64,000 bases of DNA from the NCBI GenBank assembly GCA_963969495.1, contig OZ018330.1:49869706-49933705 (forward strand). The letters are read 5' to 3'. Of this stretch, positions 24,300 to 36,422 are shown one piece after another. The notes under the pieces are model-generated. The model searched no databases and had not been told where the DNA came from. It saw only the letters and a list, made by a program, of their open reading frames with translations. The translations under genes were made by a program, and so were the position numbers. Each line of letters starts with the position of its first letter. The stretch's first letter is position 1. Source of the stretch: Ceratothoa steindachneri. Its lineage: Eukaryota > Arthropoda > Malacostraca > Isopoda > Cymothoidae.

Positions 24300-24790
24300 G
24301 TCATTATTTACAATATTGTCACTTGTTCTTCACACCCGCTTCAATTCGTTCTAGCATGCTGGAGACCATATTTGTGATGATATTGCTCCATTTTCGTTCA
24401 AAAGGCACCCGCAACTGATTTACAACTGGATGGTTTCTGTTTATCAACAGCCAGTTTGATTATCACCAGCAAATTCTCTCTCAGTTTCAAATCTGGCGAA
24501 TTCCCGGACTAAGGTACCCAATCATGCTGAAAAATAGTTATCATCCACAAATTGGTCCGAACTGTTGGGAAAAGTTGCCGATGAAGCAGGTGTTGGTACC
24601 ATTTTGAGTTCATGCCGTAGATGGGGTGTTTTTTTTGCAAATTCATCCTTTCGATACGGTACCCCCCTAATATTATAGTTTAGGCTTACCTGAATCCGGA
24701 AATATCAACATTTGGTCCATGAGATCATCCTAACCCCCGTGTACATACTGTTTGAAAGTTGTCACCCTGAAAATCACCCCAAAATATGAC
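24300..24790 (-). pseudogene. Degraded Tc1-like transposase C-terminal region
   Basis: On the minus strand a frame reads PVVNQLRVPFERKWSNIITN followed by MVSSMLERIEAGVKNK. This fits the C-terminal tail of Tc1-like transposases (a W..I segment, then S(M/L)..R). Upstream, a shifted frame gives YFSAWLGTLVREFARFET, a possible remnant around the third catalytic residue. Stops and frameshifts are frequent and no ends are defined. Confidence 0.4.
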
Positions 24791-24984
24791 GTTTGTGTGA
24801 TTTTGCATGATAATCGATTCTTTTTCGGGTGCTTTCAGGTGAACTAATGAGTGGAACAGAGTATATGTAAATTATATATATAATATAATTTATATAAAAC
24901 AGATTAAATATAGTATATAATATATAACATAATATATATAATTGTTTACAGGAAAAATACTATTTCTCTTTTTTCTGGTTGAAT

Positions 24985-27480
24985 AGATATGGCTAGCGTA
25001 GACACGAGATCTAATTCCAGGAGGACTCTGTGTGGTGTGGACTATATAGAGAGAGCAAATTCCAACATGGGATGCCCCCAACTGACAAAGATGTCATACA
25101 GAATATGGCCAAAACGGGCAGGCCAAGCTCGGCGCTCCAAGGATGCAGCAGCTCAGCTGCTGACAGAGCTGCCTCAGGAACACTGGCTATTCTGCAATCT
25201 GTACACCATCCACACCAGACACATAAAGAAACACATCCTGAAGCTGTACCATGAATTTGTCACTTTGATCTAGACACGGAAACAACGTCAAAGGGACAGT
25301 TTTCAAGCGAGAGCAGCAAGCTTGAATGAAAGGATGAAACAGTTGATGGACGTGCTCTGCCGGGACTCTGAAATACGCAAGAAGATGGAACTGTAAAATA
25401 TGGGGTGGATAAAATGGAATGGACCTTCCTTGAGGACCAAAGAACCCAGAAGAAAATGTACTGTGAAGACTTCGTGGACAGGAAATGGATGAAAACTATG
25501 GAATGTCCGAGTAGGGTTATGCATAGCTTAGAGATAATGAGAGCTGAGTGTGAACACGAGAAAGAAATCTCTGTGTCAGTTGCATCCTTTGAGGACAGCG
25601 AACAGCCTGATTCTGAAGATGCTGGCATGGATACATGCAACACCTACTCTTATGTTGAAAGTCATAGTTCTGCTGAAGAAGGTGAGGGTTCAAGTGTTAA
25701 GAAGCGGGGGACGGCGACGGACACAGACAATCAGAAGCATGATGAATTGCCACGCCGATATCAGCACATCCGTGAAAGTATACGAAAAGTCCAACCAGAA
25801 TTCCACGAGACCGTTGACAAACTGAAGAGCTGCTACCACATGTCTAAGTGTCAAGCAGAATCAGCTATGATCGTAGTCGGCAACAAGATGTTTGGGCGAA
25901 ACTGAAAAACACATGATGAGCGAGAAATTATTGATCTGGACACCCTGCCAGAATCCAAGAGTGCCAGGGATGCAGGCTAAAACTGAAGTCATGGCGCTAG
26001 ATGAGATCGTCTAGGAGATCATGAACTCTGATGAACAAGTAGTTGTGACTTATTCTCATGACTGTTCAAAGTGGCAGGGCGCTGACTCTTTTTCCGTTCA
26101 AGGTATCACTGTCAATGGAATATACCGGGCCCTAGCGACCATGAGCATTGCTTCTGAGTCCAGGAATAAGTTGGCTGCTCTCAGGGTAGCAGTTCTTGAG
26201 ATCCTGGAAGCGACAAGTGGTGTGGCATCTAAAGTTCTGTTCGAGAAGATAAAATTTGTAATTACAGACCAGACAGCTCGCAATTTGAAAGTGGACGAGC
26301 TATTGGCAAAAGGTCTAGAGTCTGAACACATCCCAGATCACCTGTTCTGCAATGTACACCAAACTCTAATGTTTAATCGAGCCATCATCAAACAGTGGGC
26401 TGAAATAGAGAACACGCTATGTAGAGACAAAATCTACCCAAACTTCATCGTCAATGCAACAACAAATGCAACATATGTGACTGAACAAGCTCTCGATTGT
26501 ACAACTCTACTCATCAACCATGACTTTGATCACAAGCCATGGAACCAGGCACATGAATTTGATATCCATATAGTGCCTTGAGCAAACAAGTCAGTCAGCC
26601 TCAAGCATGAGCGCTTCAATCACCTGACATTGATCTGCGCCATCAGTCTCTATTATGTGGAAGATGTGGCATCCTTTCTACAGGAATACGAACATGTTCC
26701 CAATTAGTTGTCTTGCATTGTGAGGTGCTTCTTGGACTTGGACTTCCTGAAGGTGATGTACTGTGTAGGTGCCCTTATTGGACTTCCTGAAGGTGATGCA
26801 CTGTGCAGGTACTCTTCTTGGACTTCATCTAGTCTAGCCATACTTGTCTTTGACGACGTCAGCTGAAACAACCTACAGCAAGATCATTATAGCATTTAGG
26901 CAGCTGTACCAGGAACTGGAGGAGGTAGATGGGGCCCACCTTGCTGCAGGTTCAGGAACCAGCCTTCAAGTTTGTGTCCCAGGAAAGGTTCCAGCATACA
27001 AAGTATGATGAGGACGTCTATGATACCATACTCAAAGTAGCAACCTCATTCCAACCGAAGATGATCCTTCCCAAGTTGGCAACGGGCTTTCAGAGGCAGC
27101 AGGGCGATATATTTGCCTTTGAATACGATGATGAGTCTGCAGAGCATGCTGTCACTCAGATGGACCCAGAGAAGTTGGAGAAGTCACCAATTCACAACCT
27201 GAATGCAAAGCGTAGTGTTGGGTTTGTTAACTTCGAACTGTCTAGAAGAGGCGCCGAGCAACTTGGTAGTGCATCGACAGCACAGAGCAAAGCCAGGTCG
27301 ATGGATCTTATCTGCAGGAGGCAATCAGAGTCATTCTGGTCCTATGGCAGTGTGGTCAGGAAGGAAGCAAGCTATCAGAAATCATGCTGGCATGGAACAC
27401 AAAGCCTGTGGGACAAAGAGATTGCCAATGTGGCAGTAGATCGGCGAAAAAACAAGGACCTGGACAACTGAAAAGAATAT
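24985..27480 (+). pseudogene. Decayed gene of an unassigned multicopy protein family
   Basis: Plus-strand frames at 25030-25254, 25405-25905, 26021-26581 and 26929-27471 follow one another and look like one protein of 700 or more residues broken by stops. The first part is basic and coiled-coil-like. It is followed by FLEDQRTQKKMYCEDFVD and an acidic, serine-rich linker (about 25590-25700). Next comes a core with TYSHDCSKWQGADSFSVQGI, KIKFVITDQTARNL, DHLFCNVHQTLMFNR and HDFDHKPWNQAHEFDIHI. Similar uncharacterised repeat-associated proteins occur in invertebrates and fish as I recall them. The FVITD and CNVH blocks look like a nuclease or transposase core but this is unproven. GC content is higher than in the flanks, and inverted ends were not found. 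Confidence 0.5.
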
Positions 27481-28095
27481 GAAGACCATTCACTTCAGTT
27501 GCTGCAGTAGATGAGTAAGTGGCAGACACTGACAACAACCAGTACACAAAGGTAGAAAGAATGTACCTGTAGGTTCGCTATGCTCGAGACACATTACTTT
27601 CTCTGCCGAAATCAAGAGACCTATTTCGCCACATGAAAGACCACAAGAAGCTTCCAATCAACACTTATGTAGTGAACCTGAAACTGTAACTGAGGAGCAT
27701 TACCTCCAACGCAGAGGTGACACTGGAAGAGACTTTAGTGAGGCCATGGACACAATTCTATGTTACTGACTATCTGTTTATAGTGTTGTTGAACACTAAC
27801 ACACTCTGGACACTCAAATTGAACACTAGTATGGACATACAATCTGGTCTTGCTGTGCTTGATGTACATTATTATTTGTCTCAAGTAAATTTAATGTCTA
27901 CAATATTGAGTTTCCTTACGGTATTCCAGGTCTTTACCAATATTGTGAGGCGATTTTAAGTCAAAAGCGCTTTTTTGGGGAAGTGCAAACTTCAAGTCAT
28001 ATGTACAGGGGGGATAAGCTTGATTAAATGTCTTATGATTGGTATTTTCTCATCCATACTGACCATCTCCATATTTTAAGGGGGTATATCAAAAG
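27481..28095. other. No recognisable feature
   Basis: May include the decayed 3' part of the preceding coding unit (a frame at 27717-27959 has no motif). Nothing else seen. Confidence 0.4.
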
Positions 28096-28099
28096 GTTG

Positions 28100-28720
28100 G
28101 TACTACCCCCCCGCCTATTCATGGCACTGTTTTGGGGAAAATTTTTAGTGTTACTGTTCCCTTAGATAAGAAGTAGCTCCAGACATGGAAAATGTCGGGA
28201 TGCTTCACCTTAGGCACGACACAAGACTCGTAAGAGCGCTCCCCTTTTCTCCTTCTAACGAGTGATCTTCCAGAAGCTCCAAACAAGCGGAAGAGAGCTT
28301 CATCAGCGAATATCCCTTTGCCCAGTCTTCAAAAGTACATTCTTCATCTTTCCTACAGAAGTGGAGTCTATCCAGGAGGTTCTTTTTAGTAAGATAAGGA
28401 TCTTCACAGCCCTTCTCGACTTTAGAACTTTATCACAAAGTCTCCGCCTCACTGTGCGCGCTGAAGCGTTCCCACCTGCTTCTTTCCAATCGTGAGCAAG
28501 CTTGGCACTTGAGTCAAACCTGATCGTTGAGGCGATTTGGGTGTTCATTTGAAGCTCTTGGTCGTCCCGAAGACTTCCTCACCATGTAACCAGTCTTTTT
28601 AAAGTCATTAATGATCTTAAAGATGATGCTCATTGATACAATACCTTCTGCAACTCTCTCTTTGCATTTCAGTCCAATTTGGTGCAGAGCAACAATGGTT
28701 GCGCGCTTTTATTGGAAAGA
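28100..28720 (-). pseudogene. Tc1-like transposase remnant, minus strand
   Basis: The minus strand first gives a helix-turn-helix DNA-binding region (TIVALHQIGLKCKERVAEGI, IINDFKKTGYMVRKSSGRPR, where the GRPR hook is typical). Then follows SSAKLAHDWKEAGGNASART and VRRRLCDKVLKSRRAVK, then a region around ESCVVPKVKHPDIFHVWSYF, which in Tc1 elements follows the first catalytic aspartate. The frame shifts at least twice, and the C-terminal third is not seen. Confidence 0.75.
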
Positions 28721-28975
28721 ACCGTTTTTGGAATTGAAAAAAATTTAAACATTTATTTTGAAAAAATATTACGAAATAAATTATAACAATTACACATCAT
28801 CATTTTACCCTTTTGATCAAATAGCAAAGCTCCAGGGACCAGAGCGCGATTATGGAAATACTGACTTTTTAATAAAACCTGCAATAATTTGAATAATTAT
28901 TCCTACGAGTATCACGTAAAATTTAAAAACAAAACAAATAAATAATATATATATTGGTCTCAAAACTTTCGTCTA

Positions 28976-29114
<139 letters not shown>

Positions 29115-29290
29115 GAAAATCACATAGATGTATTTTAAAGGCCCAAAGAAATGAAAACTGGTAACACAACCCGGAAAAACACTAAGGAAATTATGATTAC
29201 GTGTACAATTGAAGCTTAAGAAAGAAAATGGGAGATATAGTAACAGAAAAATTAAGGGCAAACTATTTTAACCGTTATCAGAAAATGAAC

Positions 29291-29375
29291 AAAGGAGTAG
29301 GATTTGAACCTGTGTCATAAAGCGCTCTTCGCTAAAATGACCACGACGCTCATCGCCAGAGCTACCATCCTCAAC
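29291..29375 (-). repeat. tRNA-like sequence (SINE head or tRNA pseudogene)
   Basis: Read on the minus strand it contains GGTAGCTCTGGCGATGAGCG (A-box-like) and about 45 bases later GGTTCAAATCC, a B box. About five pairs of an acceptor stem can form (GAGGA with TCCTT). The anticodon arm is poor, so a functional tRNA is unlikely. Confidence 0.4.
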
Positions 29376-29559
29376 GCCCCAAAAGGAACGGAAAGAGTAA
29401 AAGGTTTTGTTTCAAAAAGTGATTTTTGGAATGCTAGATTCCTAGCAAAGATTTCCCGAAAATTGTGAAGTTACAAATTTACTAGATTCATAGTCATTCG
29501 TAGACTATAAAAGGAGAAAATCTGTCTTGCAAAAAATTGTTGAAACATTCTTCATATGT

Positions 29560-30550
29560 AACTGTTCAGGGGTTTCAACACAACGACGGATGAGACGTAA
29601 AGGAGCTCAAGACGTACCATCCAGACGATCGCTATGCAGACTAATTAAAAAATTTCGAGACACCGGTAGTGTACAAGATTGACGAAAAGGGCTTGTTGGC
29701 GGAAAAGGCGTAGAACAACAAAAAATTGAAGAGTTGCGTCCAAACGTCGAACGGTCGCCGCAGAAATCAATGAAAAGAAGATCGGAACAATTGGTATTGT
29801 AAAAAAGTGCAAGATACAATGTAATGAACAAAAAAACTGAAACTTAAGCCATGCAAGATTCAGGTTGTGCAAAAATTAGAAGACAACGATTTCGCGAAAA
29901 GAAAATCGTATGCAAAAAAATTTAGACAAAAATTTGGGGAAGTTGATGTACCTCCCGTGATAATGTCTGACGAAGCGCACTTTCATAAAAACAGATACAA
30001 TAATAAGCAGAACAACAGAATATGGTCGGATCACAGCCCAGAAGCTATACACCTGAAAGAGTTGCATCCTGCACAAACAACTGCGTGGTGTGCGATAACA
30101 CCTCCTAAGATCATTGGACCGCATTTTTTATGAGAATGAAAATGGAAATTCAGTCAATGCGAATGGCGAAAAATACCAACACATGCTTGAAGAATACTTT
30201 TTACTGAACTTTCGAAGGCTTCGAAATAGACGACAACTGTTTTTCTAGCAAGATGGTGAAAAATCACGTACATCGAATGAAACAAGGCAGTTGTTAGTAC
30301 GAAACTTCAGAGATAAAATCATTTCTCGAAACAGTGAATTTAAGTGGCCTTCAAGATCCCCCGTTATTTAAAAGATCGTGTTTGCAGTAATAATCATAGA
30401 AGTATCCAACAACTAAAAAATAATATCGCTGCAGAAATTAATAGCATCGATGAAGAACTTTTGATAAAAGAGATGAGAGCAACTTCGTCACGAGTAAGTG
30501 AATGTTATGAGAAGAATAATCAGCATTTGAAAAGAATAATCTTCAAATAA
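29560..30550 (+). pseudogene. Tc1/mariner-superfamily transposase remnant, plus strand
   Basis: Frames on the plus strand give an N-terminal part (SRRSLCRLIKKFRDTGSVQD), then IMSDEAHFHKNRYNNKQNNR with the first catalytic aspartate and LHPAQTTAWCAITPPKIIGP. A damaged second motif (QDGEKSRTSNETRQ, preceded by a stop) and KWPSRSP follow. The longest intact piece is 29867-30133. Several stops make it inactive. The MSDEAHFH and AWCAI wording puts it in a different group from the 2014-3815 element. Ends were not found. Confidence 0.72.
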
Positions 30551-30898
30551 ATTAAGTTGGTATGTTAATTATGCAAACTGATAATTAGTCTTAGCATTCT
30601 GCTAATTTTAAGCAAATAAAATTAGTTAAAATAAAATCGGTTTTAATAGTCGCTAAATATATGAAAGTTTAGCGAAAACTTTTTAAAAAATCAATGCTTC
30701 ACTAAAATTGGCATAACTTATACAAGATTAAATGAATCAATTAGCCATTTTAGGAACAAATACATACAACTAGTACCAACAACTTCTGAAAGTTTCATTA
30801 TGATCACAAAATTATTCTTGATTTTATTAAACTTCAAATGTAGGACAGGTAAAAAATAAGACCCTGTATACACATAATTAAAAGTATATGTAAAATAA

Positions 30899-31908
30899 TG
30901 TCGTAGAATGACCCTGACATATACGTCACTTCTACCCAGTAGGGGTGGTCACTCAAGGTCAACGCATGACCTTGATTCTACTCTGGTAACGACAGAGATG
31001 GGGGATAGAAGTGAGGGGGGAAGGGGGGACGAGTGCGAAGGATTTTAACTTCCAAATATTGAGTGCAGTTGGCCGATATTAACTAATGATGGCTCCGGCT
31101 ATGAGGCATATGAAAAAGTAGTTACAAAAATAAACTTTAATAAATACACAGTTATACACAATAAATATATTAAATGAAATAATGGCAATAGAAACTCTAT
31201 GATCCATGGACCGAATGTATCAGCGCTACTCAGTGCTAACTCTACGGGGGGAGGGGGGGAACGAGAGGCGATACAAGCCTCTGTAGAAACACACACAGGA
31301 AGGACTGGCTGGAATAGCCACAGATGATTCGTCTTAGCCTGGCTTGGGTTCGAGGCTTTAAGAAATGAAACGGGGGGTCGGATGGTTATTCAAGGGGCTC
31401 TAACCACGGGGAGTTTAAACTCTAGTATTAACACTAACTGGAGCGAGTATTCGTGCCAAACGAAATGTACCGAAACCAAGGATGGGCCAATTGACTGGGG
31501 CTCAGATCCTTCAGTATAATTCTAGCCTTCCGCTCGTCGAGAAAAGGAGTGCGGTCGAGAATGACGTGTTTCGATGTAAAAGATAGGCCTATTCTATCGA
31601 TGCCCAATTGGGACCAACAATATATAGGGAACAGACAGATCTGTTACAGCCTCCGCCAAGGGAAGGGTGGCGTGGGGAAATCTTTCCACGAACCAACACG
31701 GCACTTGAGGGATGGGAGACAAGCCCGCATGGGTTTTTTGATAAGGCTCTGGGAGACGACAGAAGCGCACGTTTGAGATTCCAATCCCTCGCTTATCCCG
31801 GAAAGCAGTTTGATATTTTGACTGTTTTCGTGGTTCTTGTTCACGTGGACTGACATCGAGCCTGACCTTGTGGTTTCAACGGGCCGTCAGGAGCCTCTAT
31901 TCTCGACA
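30899..31908. mobile_element. Candidate solo LTR, about 1.0 kb
   Basis: Begins TGTCGTAGAAT and ends ATTCTCGACA, so it has TG...CA ends within short inverted repeats (TGTCG/CGACA). The bases flanking it are AATAA (30894-30898) and GATAA (31909-31913), a near 5-bp target duplication with one mismatch. Its ends match those of the better supported LTR-like element at 57024-58837. It has no coding capacity. Confidence 0.5.
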
Positions 31909-33186
31909 GATAATATATTGGAAAATGAAAGCAATTTGCCCATTGCCGTCGCCCAAAGAGTAGGCGAATTCGACCGTTATTGAAATTAGCCAACGAATTC
32001 AAAAGTGAACCTTCCGGATTCTTGCATTAGACTCGTTTTTTTCTATGAAATTCTGTTATTTATTTTTGCCGTCTTGTTATTATTATTACATTTTTATTTT
32101 ACTAAAATTAAATAAAAGCTTTATCTTACCTTGATATTAAAGTAATTTATTTTATTGAAAAATTATAGTTTTATAACATCTTTATATATGAAAGAATTAG
32201 AACAACATAGAATAAATCATCTTTATTATATGTAGTTGTCTAATTCTAGTGACATTTGGAAACAAGTAATTGCAGCTTGCTGGTAACTTGGTGAAAATTA
32301 ATTTAGGGTGCATTGATTATTTAGCTATTGTGCAATTTATTTTTGTTAGAATAATTGTTCTATTTAAAGTGCATCCCTTCAAGTCGATAATAGAAATGAA
32401 CAATGAAGACATTGTAAACCAAAAGCTTTACATATGCATATTTCAGAGATTATTAGTCAATAAATTTTCTTCCAAAAGTCACGAAGATAAAGAGATAATA
32501 ATTAAATATGGTAAGCCTAGTCCAAACATAGCTTAAACAGGGAAAACAAAGAGTTGCGCTATAAAATTTAACAAAGCGCAATACGAAAACACAAAGTGGT
32601 TAACTGCTTATCCTTGCTTACATAAATTATTTTGGTGGCCGTTTTTGTTTCTTATCATCGAAATAGGTATATGAAATTCATTTGGCTTTACCGATCTAAA
32701 TAATCTGCATAAGGCAATCAAAGGACACAAACTTAATTCTACTCACATAACATTTGTGATAAATTTAACTAGGTTCGGAAAAACGCGAATTGATTTCTTA
32801 TTAAACAGCTAACACAAAAGGAATGTGGAAATCCATAATGAAAATGTAAAAGAGAATAAATTTTTTTTTTAAGTTTTATAGACGTGGTTTGTTTTTTAGG
32901 CGTGCAGCAATTAGCATTCGGAGACCATGATGAATCTACAGATTCTTAATAATTATGAATAATTATGTTGAGCTGCTTAATTTATGTATGAAACACGATT
33001 CCTTACTAACATTGCATTTGGAAGAGTTTAGCGTTTTTTCTGGCGTTTCAAATAGAATCCAATTGTGCGGCAGAAGTTCTTTCAAAGAAGATTTAAATAG
33101 AAATAGAGGCTTCTTCATTTCCGGCTAGTATTTTAGTGATATTAAAACTGTTTCGCAACTTTCTTGTGTTGTGCGGTACGTCTTGA
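31909..33186. other. No recognisable feature
   Basis: AT-rich. An 88-codon frame at 32270-32536 shows no motif. Confidence 0.5.
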
Positions 33187-33860
33187 GTGGTGTGTTGTGG
33201 AGTTATAAACGTAAGCGTTGATCCTACGCCCGAAGGGTTATCTAATCGAGTATTTAATAAAGTAGAAGAACTAAATAGTGGGATAGAAATTGTTGCTCAA
33301 ACTGATAATGGTGCAAGTTTTATGGCAAGCGAACTGAATGGACTTGAAAAATCGGGCCCCTTCCCCGTCATCGAAATTCGCGGCCCCGTTGACTACCTGA
33401 TTCGAACTGCGTCTGGGGACAAGCTATATCACGTAAACATGCTCAAGAAGTACCACTTCCGAGCGTGCATCAATAATATCGTGGCCATCGACGAGGAGTC
33501 AGCCATGGAAGCAGACTACCCCCTGGACCCGCTAAATGTGGTGGAAGTGGCGACCTGTAATTTCTCCATCGAAAGAGGCGTTGGTCGCTCAAAAGTTGGT
33601 GGAGCACTGCCGGTTTTGATTGTGTGTATCACGGAGTTAGAGGGTGAAGAGCTGCCACCAACAACCGTAGAGCTGTACAAGGACTCGTATCTCTTTAACA
33701 CTGCCATACAACTGGGCGGAAGATGCGGGAAATCATTAATGATTAGCGCTATTACAGGTTCCCCTGACTTTTTCACTTTGGAAACAAGCCTCGTCTGATC
33801 GTTAATGAGGATGCAGCGCGCAAAATCCACCAATAGATTAAAGTGCCCCAGATTATCAGT
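33187..33860 (+). pseudogene. Gypsy-type LTR retrotransposon polyprotein fragment
   Basis: A 203-codon frame includes, at residues 57-90, GPFPVIEIRGPVDYLIRTAS and YHVNMLKKYH. This is the GPY/F-like module that ends Ty3/Gypsy integrases. About 70 residues later, TTVELYKDSYLFNTA resembles the linker that precedes the RT of some Gypsy elements, and a shifted frame continues with NEDAARKIH. Integrase-type sequence thus precedes RT-leader-type sequence, unlike ordinary Gypsy order. The reading frame is broken near 33700-33800, and no complete RT or core integrase is present. Confidence 0.6.
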
Positions 33861-35570
33861 TCCCAATAGTGGCAATGTGGTATCCACAACAACGAATGTC
33901 CATCTAAATGAACGACGCAGGCTAGAAATAACTTTGTCCACCTTTACTTTACCGTATACCTTTATTTTACTCCATTGGCAGTTCCAATGTTCACGCTGGA
34001 ATCACGCATTTAAGACGGCTACAGGAAATTGACTGGAACTATAAATACACTTGACTCTGTATCGATTAGGAATTCACATTTCTTACTATTTAATTTTGCA
34101 GCGATAGTGAGTAATGTTGGCATGCCGTCAGTCGAATTCACAGCTGCCTGCCGTTTAAGTTTTCAGAGAGGATGGTTGCATTTGCACGTCTTCACTCCGC
34201 TTTGGCCACCGGCACCATGGTTTGAAAAATTTGGCACTCGCACCAAAATGCACCGCACTGACACACTGCAGACCTTTGATTATTGCGAAAAAGTCGTAGT
34301 CCAACTGGTATATTTCTCGCATTATCACTGTTATTTTTACACGCCAATAGGTTTAAACAGTGCGCCATGAATGCGCACTGTTTGAATATTGTATATGGTT
34401 GACCTGATTATCATTCCTATCATCCACACTTAACGCACCTATATTAAGAAACGAGTTAGCACCACTTTCACTTTCGACACTACTATTTATACTGAGGCAT
34501 TGTGCTTTATAGAGCGGCCTTAAGAATTTTGTGTCCTACCGACTTATTCTCGATATGTGAAATTGGGCTTCCACTATCTTGAACAATCTGGCTACTGTCT
34601 GTTTCATTTAAAACGGGAGGTTTAATTATAATTGCTTTGGCAACTTCTGGTTCTCTATACTTTGCTCGTTGCTCGTTCTGCGAGTCCATCTTTTGATCAC
34701 TCTTCTCGTTCGAACAAATGGGCCACCAGTTATAGGTGTACGGGGTCACCATTTATAGCGGATAGAATAGGAGGGTTAAATTCTTATGGGTGTATCGTAA
34801 TACCACTTACATGTGATTGAAGGCCCAGTTATGGGGTGCGAGTTTCTTCAATGGAATGGAGCACGTTTTTGGCTTACTCCATTTAGGGGTGACTATCCTC
34901 TAGTTTGATTTTTGGTGTTATAGGATGGGCAAGAGGATACGCTGATTACCCGTAGAAAAAGTAAATCCCGGAAGGCGGATTCTTGGATTCTTTATTGGAC
35001 GGAGCCTCGGTAGGCCTAGACGAAATCAATTCGTTTGGTATATGTTGGGTATTTGAAGCTGGCCTACTAATGTCGGGGTCTACTTTTGGCCTTCGCTTCC
35101 TCTTCACGAGCTGACAATTGACCTTGTTACTGATGGTGGAACTCCTTACCGATCTAGGGTCTACTTTTGGATGTTATTCATCGTGTATAAAAATTTAGGT
35201 GTGCCTCATTGTTGGCCAATCATACAGTTTTGGCGGAGCTTACTTGAATGGAAAGTTTATTCATCTGTAAAAGGGAATAAAGAGAGAATGAGCATGGAGT
35301 TTTGATTCAGGCCTCTTCTAGATTATTTATCATGGGGACAGACATAATTTTAGAAAATAAGATTTAGTGTTTCACTGCTATGTGACAATAAACCAAATCA
35401 CAGCATCTTCCCTGTTTCTTAGCCTCGTATGCTTGATAAATGTTTTTGCACAGCTGTTAGCGCCACTACTCGTGTACTCAATAGTTGAAGATAGTTTAGA
35501 TAGTGGGAGAAGATAGTTAGTGAAAATAAAAAGAGGGGGATAGAGATTTTTCCTTGGTGATGAGGCCATC
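33861..35570. other. No clear feature; possible LTR-element border on minus strand
   Basis: On the minus strand near 34746 the sequence TGGTGACCCCGTACACC resembles an LTR-retrotransposon primer-binding region, followed by an 81-codon frame (34507-34752) of unknown identity. No flanking LTR could be defined, so this stays tentative. Confidence 0.2.
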
Positions 35571-36422
35571 TCTAACATCCAACCTGCACCTCTGTTTTTT
35601 TAATTTTTAAGTGGTGACCCCTAGTCATTGACAGCATCCTTTGGAAGCATTGTTTGGTGTTTTGGTATTATAACCAGAGCTAGGCGTTGCGGCAACGAGT
35701 TGCGACTTTGCCGCACTATGAATTTCGAAGTCGTAAAGTCGAAAGATGCAAAAATTTTGAAAAAGTCGGACTAAGCAAAGTCGCACCGCCAATTTTCCGC
35801 GACTTTTGCCGCGATTTTGAATAGGAATAAAGACGACTTTTTTGAAAGAAATTGCCGCGGCTGTTTTAAGCCAGTTTTAAAGCCCGATTAAATTCTTCAC
35901 ATTATATGAGACTGATGTTACATGAAACTACCAAACGTACCAAAAGAAAAGTTTGTCACTGTGAATTTTATTATGAATTAGTAAAATTACATACACTTTT
36001 CAGGCGTGAACCAAGTTTTAAACCTGTCTTGTCAGTTAAAAACGTTCGAGAACGTATTATGCCATGGGGCGTTCATCGTGCGAAATAATCTCATTTTCTC
36101 GTATTTTAATATGTGCTTTTACTTTTCTTGTGGCTAAGACAAAAAACAATACTGAAAAGTGTAAGAAGTAATTAACATCTAACACATTCTACCTTTAAAC
36201 ATGCCTAAAATTAAACAATATAAGTAAAAATTGGACCATCGTACGTAGACTAGGCCTTGGTTCTAAATTTATAGATCATATTGATATAACCTATTAAACT
36301 CGGATGGTTTTATCTTTCTTTAAATCTATTAGACCACCCAATGAGCTTATAAAATTTCGATTGTTTAGTAACTTAAACCGGTAGGTAAAGTAATCTACCA
36401 CTCTATTGGTGGAAAAATATTC
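35571..36422. repeat. 852-bp tandem duplication, copy 1
   Basis: The unit repeats with a period of exactly 852 bases (next copy at 36423), differing at only a handful of sites I could see. It begins with a CR1-derived piece (TCTAACATCC...GACCCCTAGTC). A region full of GCGACTTTTGCCGC-like words in both orientations follows, then a 60-codon frame of unknown identity at 35906-36088. Positions 36391-36422 are again CR1-derived. Confidence 0.92.

Noticed and set aside
29291..29375. Functional tRNA gene
   Set aside because: Promoter boxes are present, but the acceptor stem pairs only partly and the anticodon arm is not convincing.
34507..34752. Gag start of a second LTR element on the minus strand
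   Set aside because: A primer-binding-like TGGTGACCCC precedes it, but no LTR or gag motif could be found, so it is only mentioned as tentative.
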